From: Saccharicrinis sp050296935
GTDB lineage: Bacteria > Bacteroidota > Bacteroidia > Bacteroidales > Marinilabiliaceae
NCBI GenBank assembly: GCA_050296935.1
Contig: JBNKRV010000074.1
Span: 1 to 64,000, forward strand
Length of the DNA stretch: 64,000 nt
Reading direction: 5' to 3'
The notes beneath the pieces were generated by a model, which had not been told where the DNA came from, searched no databases, and saw only the letters and a list, made by a program, of their open reading frames with translations. The translations under genes and the position numbers were made by a program. This document shows, piece after piece, positions 34,310 to 42,501 of this stretch; positions within the stretch are counted from its first letter, which is position 1; the number at the start of each line of letters is the position of its first letter.

Positions 34310-35583
34310 AATTAAAATCACAGGAGGAGATAAAGGCTTTTCAAGAATCAAAGTTGCAGGAAGCACTGCGGTATCTAAATGAAAATTCTGTATTCTATCA
34401 ACGTATTTTTAAAGAGCATCAAGTTGATATTGCCGATATAAAAAAAATGGAGGATCTCCAGAGAATTCCAACAACAACAAAAGACGATCTGCAACATTAT
34501 AATACGGATTTTCTTTGTGTTACTCCTGATAAAATCATTGATTATCTTACCACTTCAGGAACAGCTGGTGATCCTGTGGTTTTTGCAGAAACAGAAAATG
34601 ATCTGCGACGACTGGCTTATAATGAGTACATATCTTTTGCTTGTGCCACCGCCAGGCCGGATGATATTTTTCAATTAATGGTTACCCTTGATCGTCGGTT
34701 TATGGCGGGGATGGCCTATTATGAGGGAATCAGAAAATTAGGAGCTGCCATTGTTAGAGTAGGTCCGGGTAATCCGGGTTTGCAATTTGATACAATAGAA
34801 AGAATTAAACCCACAGCCTTAGTCACAGTTCCTTCATTTTTACTGAAATTAATTGAATATGCAGAAAAGCATCACATCGACTATCAGAACTCAAGTATTA
34901 AAAAGGCCATTTGTATAGGAGAGAGTCTGCGTAATGATGACTTTTCGTTAAATACCTTGGGACAACGTATTAAAGATAAATGGGATATTGAACTTTTTTC
35001 TACCTATGCTTCTACAGAAATGGGGACAGCATTTACAGATTGCGAATATGGCATGGGTGGACATCATCATCCGGAGGTGATTATTGTGGAGTTTTTAGAC
35101 AACGATGAAAACCCGGTAACACCCGGCACACCAGGAGAAGTAACTATTACTACCTTTGGAGTGGAAGGGATGCCGCTATTGCGTTTTAAAACAGGTGATA
35201 TTTGTAATCATTTTGTAGATAAATGTAAGTGCGGTCGAACAACTATGCGTTTGGGATCTGTCATCGGAAGAAAAAATCAGATGATTAAATATAAAGGCAC
35301 CACCTTATATCCACCAGCACTGTATGATGTGTTGAATGATATTGAAAGTATTGATAATTATATTGTTTATATCAGTAAAAATAAATTGGGTACAGATGAT
35401 ATAGAAATAAAGGTTGGAACAACAACACCAGGGGAATCATTAAAAAAAGAAGTAAAAGACTGCTTTAGAGCTAAACTAAGAGTAGCTCCGGAAGTATCTT
35501 TTTATACGCCGGCACAGATATTAAAAATGCAATTCCCCGAGATGAGTAGAAAACCGATAACTTTTATTGATAACAGATACTAG
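34291..35583 (+). CDS. PaaK-like AMP-dependent acyl/aryl-CoA ligase
   Basis: The 430-residue enzyme resembles phenylacetate-CoA ligases: the ATP loop TTSGTAGDPVVF near residue 87, TYASTEMGTAFTDCEYG near 237 (adenylate-binding), LLRFKTGDICNHF near 294, and GRKNQMIKYKGTTLYP near 329 at the hinge. A Cys pair in VDKCKCGRTT also occurs in PaaK relatives. In the locus it most likely activates the aryl acid (4-hydroxycinnamate from the ammonia-lyase) as adenylate or CoA ester for loading onto ACP, the part ApeH plays elsewhere. It overlaps the upstream small gene by 19 nt and ends 3 bp before the next. Confidence 0.82.
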   Translation: MYIPEIELKSQEEIKAFQESKLQEALRYLNENSVFYQRIFKEHQVDIADIKKMEDLQRIPTTTKDDLQHYNTDFLCVTPDKIIDYLTTSGTAGDPVVFAETENDLRRLAYNEYISFACATARPDDIFQLMVTLDRRFMAGMAYYEGIRKLGAAIVRVGPGNPGLQFDTIERIKPTALVTVPSFLLKLIEYAEKHHIDYQNSSIKKAICIGESLRNDDFSLNTLGQRIKDKWDIELFSTYASTEMGTAFTDCEYGMGGHHHPEVIIVEFLDNDENPVTPGTPGEVTITTFGVEGMPLLRFKTGDICNHFVDKCKCGRTTMRLGSVIGRKNQMIKYKGTTLYPPALYDVLNDIESIDNYIVYISKNKLGTDDIEIKVGTTTPGESLKKEVKDCFRAKLRVAPEVSFYTPAQILKMQFPEMSRKPITFIDNRY

Positions 35584-35586
35584 ATT

Positions 35587-36750
35587 ATGACTGAATTTGA
35601 GAAGATTTATGAGGAGATGAGACCTTATAAAGATGAAGAGATAAGTGATGCCATGGCTCGGATTTTAGAGGAAAAGGCATTTTATCCGGTATTGCAATAT
35701 GTTTTTCCTGATCGTACGGTTGAAGAATCGGTTAAAGAAATGAGTACGATTGATAGTATTTATGATTTTCAATTAAAGTTCAGTAAAAATGCTGTTGAAG
35801 AAGTCCTGAATAAAACAGCAACAAACTTCTCGTATTCCGGAATAGAAAATCTGGATAAGGATACTTCTTATTTATTCATATCTAACCATCGGGATATTGT
35901 ACTTGATAGTGCTATTTTACAATGTGTTTTAATTAACAACGGACATAGAACAACACAAATTACATTTGGCAGTAATTTGATGAGTAGCCAGTTTATTATT
36001 GATCTGGGTAAAGTAAATAAAATGTTTACTTTTTATCGGGGAGGATCAAAGATTGACATTTATCGTAATGCCATGATTCATTCAGCTTATATTAAAAAGA
36101 TTTTAACCGGAGAAAAAGAATCTGTCTGGATTGCTCAAAGAGATGGAAGAACAAAGAATGGTTCAGATAAAACACAGCTTTCTTTATTAAAGATGTTAAC
36201 TATCAAGGAAAAAGATCATATCACGGCATTGAAAAATTTTAATATTTGTCCGGTTTCTATTTCTTATGAACTTGAACCTTGTGATATTTATAAAGTAAGG
36301 GAATGTTTAGCCACATCCGAAGATGAGTATGTTAAAGAAAAGGATGAAGATTTTAAGAGTATCGTAAACGGAATTATCGGAGCTAAAGGAAATGTTCACA
36401 TTGCTTTTGGTAAACCATTAAATTCTTTTATCGAAGAAAACACTAATGAATTGGATATTAGTAATGTTCATGAAAAAGTATGTAATGAAATAGATAAACA
36501 GATATGGCATAATTATAAGTTGAATCCATTTAATTATGTGGCTTATGATATCCTTAACACAAGTCAGCAACATTTAGGTTCCAGATATTCCGGACAGGAT
36601 ATTGATAACTTTTACAAATTGTTGGATGAAAAAGTCTCCGGAGAGTCAAACCCCATTAGTATAAAAAAACAAAAAGAAAGTCTGCTTAAAATGTATGCCG
36701 TTTCGGTAGAAAACTATCTTAAAGCTGTCAATGAAGTTGAGTTTTTATAG
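35587..36750 (+). CDS. PlsC/GPAT-type acyltransferase
   Basis: The 387-residue protein carries the acyltransferase block LFISNHRDIVLDSAIL near residue 97 with the H-x4-D catalytic pair, WIAQRDGRTKNGSDKTQ near 180, and CPVSISYELEPCDIYK near 220, the pattern of glycerol-3-phosphate and lysophosphatidate acyltransferases. It has no signal peptide. It is the third acyltransferase domain in the locus (with those at 14191 and in the exporter fusion) and the last gene, followed by a 256-bp gap without a clear terminator. Transfer of a fatty or polyene chain to the lipid anchor is the probable role. Confidence 0.8.
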   Translation: MTEFEKIYEEMRPYKDEEISDAMARILEEKAFYPVLQYVFPDRTVEESVKEMSTIDSIYDFQLKFSKNAVEEVLNKTATNFSYSGIENLDKDTSYLFISNHRDIVLDSAILQCVLINNGHRTTQITFGSNLMSSQFIIDLGKVNKMFTFYRGGSKIDIYRNAMIHSAYIKKILTGEKESVWIAQRDGRTKNGSDKTQLSLLKMLTIKEKDHITALKNFNICPVSISYELEPCDIYKVRECLATSEDEYVKEKDEDFKSIVNGIIGAKGNVHIAFGKPLNSFIEENTNELDISNVHEKVCNEIDKQIWHNYKLNPFNYVAYDILNTSQQHLGSRYSGQDIDNFYKLLDEKVSGESNPISIKKQKESLLKMYAVSVENYLKAVNEVEFL

Positions 36751-37006
36751 CGTTGAAAATATGTTTGCATTTTTGAAGGGTATATGGAAATGGAACTTTC
36801 CCTTAAATTAAGTAGTTATTCGTGTAATGGTATAAGCCCCTATATATTGAGGGATAGCAAGTTTGGGTAGTTGTCTTCTTTTATAACCATGAGCCAACAG
36901 GAGTTGTTACATTTGTCAGTACCATAGTGTATAAAAAGAATAGCCTATAATTATGCGTTTTAAGAAGTCTGTAATAAGCGAAAGTTAAAGTGTAGATTGT
37001 TCATTA

Positions 37007-38491
37007 CTATAGTTTCTTTAATTGATTTTCCAGCTCCTTTATTTCCTGATTTATAGAACTTTTGTTTTCATATTTATTTAAACGATGTGCTTCAGAAATA
37101 AAGTGTTCTGCTTTTTGAATGTTACCCGAACTCATATTGATACGTGCAGCACAAAGGGCAGAATATGGAGCGAAATACCGAATTGAATTATCGTTGATTT
37201 TAATAGCTTCAGTAAAATTGATTTCAGCCAGATTATATTGTTGAAGCATCTGGTAACATCTTCCTTTCCGATAGTAAAACTCAGTTTGATTATGTAGGTT
37301 TTTCAGATTGTCTGGTTTTGATTCAGAAAGTTTATCTAAACATTGTTGAAAATCTCCCATGTCAAATAAAAGTCTGGATTTTAAAAGAATAGTGTCTGGC
37401 AACTCAGCTAATGTGCTTTCGAAATGTGCTTGCTTATCTTCCCATGTGGGAAAAGATTTAAGCGTTTGAACCGTTTTGTTGTATTGTTTATATAATTCAA
37501 GATCGTTTTGTAAAAAATAATACCAGGATAAATAGCGATAGGCATCAGCAACAAACTGTTCCGATTGATTTCTATTCAGGAATTCTTTTAATATACCGGG
37601 TGCTCTATAATCATTGATCAGTGTAAAATATTTGCCTTTTAAATAGAGTAGCGGCATAAAATTAATACTTCCATCAGCATAAAGCCATTCATTACACAAT
37701 CGGGGTTCTTTTATTTTAAATGCACATCTGATTATCACGGATCTAATTATTTCCGGATGCTCGTTATGAAGTTCCGAAAGTATTAATTGGCGAGTGTTAT
37801 CATTATTTTCATCAAACTTGAGTTGAGCAAAACCAAGATATAATAATGCTTCTAGCTTCTGACCTTTGTTTAACGAGGGGGTATTGTAATATTGGTGCAA
37901 TGTTTTAAGTCCGGTTTTATTGTCCCCTGAAAGTCCAAACCATCCGGCTAGTTGAGTGTAACTGTTTGGTATTTTAGAGATTAATAAGTTAAATATTCCC
38001 CTGAGTTTTAAATTCTCTTTTAATTCTGGGTGCTCATCTTCACTATCTTCCCAATAGTTATGTGCTTTTGAAAAGGCAGTGATGGCGCTAATATAATTGT
38101 TGTTCCGAAACTCAACAATGCCTTTTTGCAAATATATTTCAGATAGATAAGCCAGGCAATGTTCATCGTAATTAATTGATTCTTTTATTTTGTCAGCTAT
38201 AGCATCAAAGCTGTTTGTATAGTGTTCGTAATTGTCGTTTCCAGTTGCTTGTGAAATAAAAAGAAGATAATGCTGTAGGTATGCTTTTAAAGGTTTGTTT
38301 TGTATTTGCTGAATGCATGAATCTGCTTTGTGGTAATCTTGATTAATTAAGTGTTGTAAGCACAAATCAAGGCTTTGCCCTCTGGCAACCGATAAGTGTA
38401 TTACAAGGGTGATAATACACAAAGCTATTTTTTTAAAATTGATATTCACACGGATTTTATTTAGCAGGGTCATCATTTCTTTAAGTTTCAT
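37007..38491 (-). CDS. Secreted TPR-repeat protein
   Basis: The 494-residue protein has an N-terminal signal sequence (KIALCIITLVIHLSVARGQS, about residues 20-39) and then many helix pairs of TPR type, clearest in the C-terminal third (YYRKGRCYQMLQQYNLAEINFTEA, FAPYSALCAARINMSSGNIQKAEHF). No catalytic motif is visible. It may be a periplasmic scaffold. It is on the minus strand, separated from the Zn-ribbon gene by a terminator-like hairpin at 38545-38572, so it has its own promoter. It converges with the pigment operon. Confidence 0.7.
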   Translation of the reverse strand: MKLKEMMTLLNKIRVNINFKKIALCIITLVIHLSVARGQSLDLCLQHLINQDYHKADSCIQQIQNKPLKAYLQHYLLFISQATGNDNYEHYTNSFDAIADKIKESINYDEHCLAYLSEIYLQKGIVEFRNNNYISAITAFSKAHNYWEDSEDEHPELKENLKLRGIFNLLISKIPNSYTQLAGWFGLSGDNKTGLKTLHQYYNTPSLNKGQKLEALLYLGFAQLKFDENNDNTRQLILSELHNEHPEIIRSVIIRCAFKIKEPRLCNEWLYADGSINFMPLLYLKGKYFTLINDYRAPGILKEFLNRNQSEQFVADAYRYLSWYYFLQNDLELYKQYNKTVQTLKSFPTWEDKQAHFESTLAELPDTILLKSRLLFDMGDFQQCLDKLSESKPDNLKNLHNQTEFYYRKGRCYQMLQQYNLAEINFTEAIKINDNSIRYFAPYSALCAARINMSSGNIQKAEHFISEAHRLNKYENKSSINQEIKELENQLKKL

Positions 38492-38544
38492 TAGGACTTA
38501 AAGGGAAGGTGGATTGAATCTCTACCCAAATAAAAGTAATAAAA

Positions 38545-38572
38545 AAGGCTACATCTTTTAGAGGTAGCCTTT
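38545..38572 (-). terminator. Rho-independent terminator after the Zn-ribbon gene
   Basis: AAAGGCTAC (38545-38553) pairs with GTAGCCTTT (38564-38572). Read on the minus strand the stem is followed by a T-rich run, so it ends transcription coming from 38599. It also separates the TPR gene downstream. Confidence 0.75.
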
Positions 38573-38598
38573 GATATATTAAAAATCTGGATTTCTAT

Positions 38599-39360
38599 TT
38601 ATTCTGCAGCAGGTTGATCAATCTCATTATCAACAAGTATACGTCCGCAATATTCACAAACGATCACTTTTTTATGAGATTTGATATCTAACTGTCTCTG
38701 TGGTGGAATTTTGTTAAAACATCCTCCACAAGCATCACGCTCTACTGTAACAACAGCTAACCCATTGATAGCATTTGATCTTATTCTTTTAAATGCAGTT
38801 AAAAGACGTTCGTCGATGGTGCTTTCGATTTGTTCGATTTTTGATACCATCTTTTCTTCATCAACCTGAGTTTCATTTACGATATCGGTAAGCTCTTTCT
38901 TTTTAGCATCTAAGTCAGCTTTTCTATCTTCTAATAGTTGTTTTGAAGAGTCGATCACTTCTTGCTTATTGCTTAACTCAATAGCAAATTCTTTAATTCT
39001 CTTTTCACACAACTCCATCTCTAACTTCTGAAATTCAATTTCTTTAGAAAGAGAATCAAATTCGCGGTTGTTGCGAACGTTCATCTGTTGTGCTTCATAT
39101 TTTTTTATTAAAACACCCGATTCTTTAATCTCGTTCTTTTTTGCACTGATGGAATCGTTTAATGCTTTAATTTCAGTTTCGTAATTGGAAATACGTGTCT
39201 CTAAACCTTCAATTTCGTCTTCCAAATCCTGCACTTCAAGTGGTAACTCACCTCTAAGTGTTCTGATTTTATCTACTTCAGTTGCCACTTTTTGTAAGTC
39301 GTATAATGCCTTTAACTTTTCTTCAACGGGCATCTCAGCTTTTTGATTTGTTTTTGCCAT
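38599..39360 (-). CDS. Coiled-coil protein with C-terminal C4 zinc ribbon
   Basis: The 253-residue protein is a long coiled coil (about residues 15-180, many E/K/L heptads) followed by a C4 zinc ribbon: C-x-x-C in ERDACGGCFNKIPP and C-x-x-C in VCEYCGRILVDNE. This is the layout of the CT398/zf-RING_7 family found across Bacteria, whose role is not settled. It begins 4 bp after the Nif3-like gene, so the two form an operon. That pair is conserved in Bacteroidota as far as I recall. Confidence 0.8.
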   Translation of the reverse strand: MAKTNQKAEMPVEEKLKALYDLQKVATEVDKIRTLRGELPLEVQDLEDEIEGLETRISNYETEIKALNDSISAKKNEIKESGVLIKKYEAQQMNVRNNREFDSLSKEIEFQKLEMELCEKRIKEFAIELSNKQEVIDSSKQLLEDRKADLDAKKKELTDIVNETQVDEEKMVSKIEQIESTIDERLLTAFKRIRSNAINGLAVVTVERDACGGCFNKIPPQRQLDIKSHKKVIVCEYCGRILVDNEIDQPAAE

Positions 39361-39364
39361 TCTG

Positions 39365-40459
39365 CTACAAATATTTAATAGGATTTGTATTTACTTTCGA
39401 TAAACGAATCGCAAAATTAGGTATTTTTTTTGTAAGTATCTCAAAAAAAACTTCTTTAGTAAATTGTTCGCTTTCAAAATGACCAATATCTGCGATTATA
39501 ATTTCATTTTCAGCATCAAAAAACTGATGATATTTAAAGTCTCCACTTATAAATATATCAGCTTGTGCGGCTTTTGCTTTATTTAATAAAAAGCTACCGG
39601 CTCCACCACATACAGCTACTTTTTTTATGGCTTTGTTTTTTAACGGTGTATATTTTATAGTGCCGCAATTGAATATTTCTTTTATTCGGTGAAGAAAAGT
39701 CATTTCATCTTCCGGATCTTTTAGTTCTCCCACCATGCCGGATCCTGTTGAATCCCAGCTATTCTCTAGAGGGTATATGTCGTAAGCAACTTCTTCGTAT
39801 GGATGTGCTTTTAATAAAGCAGAAATTATTCTTCCTTTTAAATAAGATGGAAATATGGTTTCAACCCTGATTTCATTCTCAGTATGTAGCTCGCCTGGTT
39901 GACCAACAAAAGGATTAGTATCTTCATTTCCCCTGAAGGTACCTTCTCCGTTTATATTAAAACTACATGAGTCGTAGTTTCCTATCTGTCCGGCTCCTGC
40001 ATTAAATATTGCAGTGCGAACCTCGGGAGCTTGTTTTGTGGGTACAAAAGTAACCAGCTTCAGAAGGTCTCCTTTTTTAGGAGATAGAATCTTACAATCG
40101 GTTAATCCGATTTTTTCGCATATTTTGCCGTTTACACCATTTAAAACACTATCGGCATTGGTGTGGCATGCATATATCCCTATGTCGTTCTTAATCGCTT
40201 TTATGGTGCATCGCTCAACGTAATTAGTGCCGTTGAGTCGTTTAATGCCTCCCATAATAATGGGATGATGTGCAATAATTAGATTATAGCCTGATGATAT
40301 GGCCTCATCAATAACTTCTTCTGTAACATCAAGAGTAATGAGTATGCCTTTTACTTCATCATTTTTTTGACCAATTATAAGACCTGCATTATCGTAACTT
40401 TCTTGTAAAGATGGTGGAGCAAACTCTTCCAGTATTTGTACTACTTGTTGTATTCTCAT
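39365..40459 (-). CDS. Nif3-like dinuclear metal-centre protein
   Basis: The 364-residue protein matches the NIF3/DUF34 family: N-terminal PPSLQESYDNAGLIIGQ, the metal-binding IAHHPIIMGG near residue 64, YACHTNADSVLNGVN near 97, and C-terminal GGAGSFLLNKAKAAQADIFISGDFKYHQFFDAEN with further His/Glu ligands. A middle insertion of about 110 residues, usual in long-form members, is present. The family is widespread and its activity is unclear. It ends 4 bp before the Zn-ribbon gene and is 60 bp after the MerR-type regulator. Confidence 0.88.
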   Translation of the reverse strand: MRIQQVVQILEEFAPPSLQESYDNAGLIIGQKNDEVKGILITLDVTEEVIDEAISSGYNLIIAHHPIIMGGIKRLNGTNYVERCTIKAIKNDIGIYACHTNADSVLNGVNGKICEKIGLTDCKILSPKKGDLLKLVTFVPTKQAPEVRTAIFNAGAGQIGNYDSCSFNINGEGTFRGNEDTNPFVGQPGELHTENEIRVETIFPSYLKGRIISALLKAHPYEEVAYDIYPLENSWDSTGSGMVGELKDPEDEMTFLHRIKEIFNCGTIKYTPLKNKAIKKVAVCGGAGSFLLNKAKAAQADIFISGDFKYHQFFDAENEIIIADIGHFESEQFTKEVFFEILTKKIPNFAIRLSKVNTNPIKYL

Positions 40460-40519
40460 TAAAAATAAAGTGTATGGTAATTTTTATGCTTTCAATTTAG
40501 TTATGGTAAGGAGCTGTTT

Positions 40520-40855
40520 TTATAGGTTTTCTTTCATATCAAGCAATATCGACTTAATATCTTTGAGTTTTGATACTACTTCAAAGTTGTTTATTGTATC
40601 TTCTCTGTTTTCTTCCATCTTTTTTTGAGCTCCTTTTAATGTCATGCCCTTTTCTTTAACCAAATGAAAAATCAGGTGAAAATTTTCAACATCAGCAGGA
40701 GTAAAAAGGCGATTCCCTTTTTTATTTTTATTGGGCTTGATGATGTCGAACTCTTTTTCCCAAAATCGAATTAATGAGGTATTTACGTTAAACATATCAG
40801 CTACTTCACCAATGGTATAATATAATTTTTCAATTTTTGGTTCTTTGTAAGACAT
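40520..40855 (-). CDS. MerR-family transcriptional regulator
   Basis: The 111-residue protein has a MerR-type winged-helix domain: LYYTIGEVADMFNVNTSLIRFWEKEF (helix-turn-helix, near residues 10-35), KNKKGNRLFTPADVENFHLIFHLVKEKGMTLKGAQKKM. It lacks a C-terminal sensor domain, so it may work as a simple regulator. I start at the ATG 40855; the longer frame to 40906 would run into the promoter. It heads the minus-strand cluster with Nif3-like and Zn-ribbon genes. Confidence 0.82.
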   Translation of the reverse strand: MSYKEPKIEKLYYTIGEVADMFNVNTSLIRFWEKEFDIIKPNKNKKGNRLFTPADVENFHLIFHLVKEKGMTLKGAQKKMEENREDTINNFEVVSKLKDIKSILLDMKENL

Positions 40856-40876
40856 AGTAATTAATTTTTGAGTATA

Positions 40877-40906
40877 CAATATTAGCTTATTTGTTTTAAA
40901 AGTCAA
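40877..40906 (-). promoter_or_regulatory. Candidate Bacteroidota-type promoter of the MerR gene
   Basis: On the minus strand TTG (40906-40904) is followed after 19 bp by TAATATTG (40884-40877), close to the TAnnTTTG -7 motif. It lies 22-51 bp upstream of the chosen ATG. The family A element begins just 5 bp beyond it. Confidence 0.4.
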
Positions 40907-40910
40907 TAAA

Positions 40911-41076
40911 TAGTGTCAGCAAGAAAACTCCATTTTTTCCCCGAAATAATCGGGGCAGGCTGTTACTCATGCTATCAGAATGATCATTTACGACAATAAA
41001 CTCACTTTTTTCGGGCTTTGGAGGCCTCAATAATGAAGCTTTCTTATCTGCCACTTGAGCTTTCTAGCAAGTATTA
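40911..41076 (+). repeat. Family A MITE-like element, copy 2 (166 bp)
   Basis: It aligns without gaps to 8081-8246. Ends: AGTGTCAGCAAGAAAACTC at 40912-40930 and GAGCTTTCTAGCAAGTATT at 41057-41075, an imperfect inverted pair. The core CCCCGAAATAATCGGGGCAG is identical in both copies, which suggests selection or recent spread. It lies directly upstream of the MerR promoter. Confidence 0.7.
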
Positions 41077-41240
41077 TATAGGCGTGATTATAAGTGGTTA
41101 GGAGACCTTTAGTTTTCCCGGAAAATAACAATATCAGTTTTTACCATCATGTTTAAAAAAATGATGTTTTCTGTAAAAATTGTATGTTGAAATATGCGAT
41201 TGTTTGCTTAATTTTGAAGGATTTATTAATTAGTTTTGGG

Positions 41241-41349
41241 TAATACCGATTAAAATTCAAAATGCTACTTCTGCTTCACTTCGTTCCTGAAGTTGTTTGA
41301 ATTTAACTCGGCATTATACCGGCGCATTTATAGTTTTAATTGGTATAAT
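41241..41349 (+). repeat. Family C MITE-like element upstream of the CapA-like gene
   Basis: TAATACCGATTAAAATT at the left end pairs with the right end AGTTTTAATTGGTATAA (14 of 17). The left end also occurs at 9061-9086 in inverse orientation with one difference. The right end touches the ATG of the next gene, so the element supplies its leader and perhaps its promoter. The rest of 40907-41349 holds only the family A copy and AT-rich spacer. Confidence 0.6.
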
Positions 41350-42480
41350 ATGAAGAGTTTAGTAGTATTAATGATTGCAGGTTGGATTGGAGTTATGGCA
41401 ATGGGGCAGTCGGTTTCTGACGAACTGGTGTCGTTTATTGGTGTTGGTGACATGATGTTTGGCACAGCTTTCCCCGATAAAAAATATCTTCCGCCCAATA
41501 ATGATCCATTACCCTATATATCAGAAGCAATTCCATATTTAAAAAGTGCAGATGTAACTTTCGGTAACCTGGAAGGATGTTTGCTGGATGAAGGACCTGT
41601 TTTTAAATCGTGCAAGGATATCACTAAATGTTACGCTTTTAGAATGCCTGAGCGTTTTGCTGCTATATTAAATGAAGCCGGTTTTGATGTTTTAAATCTG
41701 GCCAATAATCATATTAGAGACTTTGGACCGGCAGGACTACAGACGACACGTTATCACCTTGATCAGTTACAAATTCCCTGGGGGGGATTACTGGATAAAC
41801 CAACAGACTCGCTGAATGCTAAAGGATTGAAGGTTGGTTTTGCCGGATTTTCACCCAACACAGGAACAGTTGATATTAATGACATAGATAATGCTGTTAG
41901 AATTGTTACTCAGCTAAAAAGTACCTGTGATATTGTAATAGTATCATTTCATGGTGGAGCAGAAGGAGCAAAACATCAGCATGTGACACGTAAGTCTGAA
42001 ATATTTTATGGAGAAAACAGGAGTAATGTATATGAATTTGCTCATGCCATGATTGACGCAGGTGCTGATATTATATTTGGTCATGGACCTCATGTTACAC
42101 GTGCTATTGAAGTGTATAAAAAACGATTTATTGCCTATAGTTTAGGTAATTTTGCCACCTATTCACGATTTAACTTATCTGGTCCCAATGCATTAACACC
42201 TATTATAAAAGTGTATACGAATAAAGAAGGTGAATTTGTAAAAGGTGAAATAATTCCTTTTAAACAGGTTAAAAATGTGGCACTAATGTACGATAATAGT
42301 AATGCCGTCATTCATAAAATTAAAGACCTGACACTTCTTGATTTCCCTGAATTAAGAGATCGGTTAATTATCGAGTCAGATGGTAAATTCAGTATGCCAT
42401 TTGAAACTAAAATGAAGCCCCGTGGACTTGATTTTTCTTTAGAAAAACATAGTATTAAGATTCCTGAAACTCTTGAATAG
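41350..42480 (+). CDS. CapA-family (PgsA-like) secreted protein 1
   Basis: The 376-residue product has a signal peptide (MKSLVVLMIAGWIGVMAMGQ) and a CapA metallophosphatase-type domain: FIGVGDMMFG with the metal Asp, VTFGNLEGCLLDEG, DVLNLANNHIRDFGPAG, IVSFHGGAEG and FGHGPHVTRA. These match the calcineurin-like metal sites of PF09587. Relatives take part in poly-gamma-glutamate capsule synthesis or in other envelope polymers; role here is unknown. I begin at the ATG 41350, because the longer frame lies in the family C repeat. A second CapA-like gene follows at 44867. Confidence 0.85.
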   Translation: MKSLVVLMIAGWIGVMAMGQSVSDELVSFIGVGDMMFGTAFPDKKYLPPNNDPLPYISEAIPYLKSADVTFGNLEGCLLDEGPVFKSCKDITKCYAFRMPERFAAILNEAGFDVLNLANNHIRDFGPAGLQTTRYHLDQLQIPWGGLLDKPTDSLNAKGLKVGFAGFSPNTGTVDINDIDNAVRIVTQLKSTCDIVIVSFHGGAEGAKHQHVTRKSEIFYGENRSNVYEFAHAMIDAGADIIFGHGPHVTRAIEVYKKRFIAYSLGNFATYSRFNLSGPNALTPIIKVYTNKEGEFVKGEIIPFKQVKNVALMYDNSNAVIHKIKDLTLLDFPELRDRLIIESDGKFSMPFETKMKPRGLDFSLEKHSIKIPETLE

Positions 42481-42501
42481 ATTCTCAGAAGTCAGATTAA
42501 A

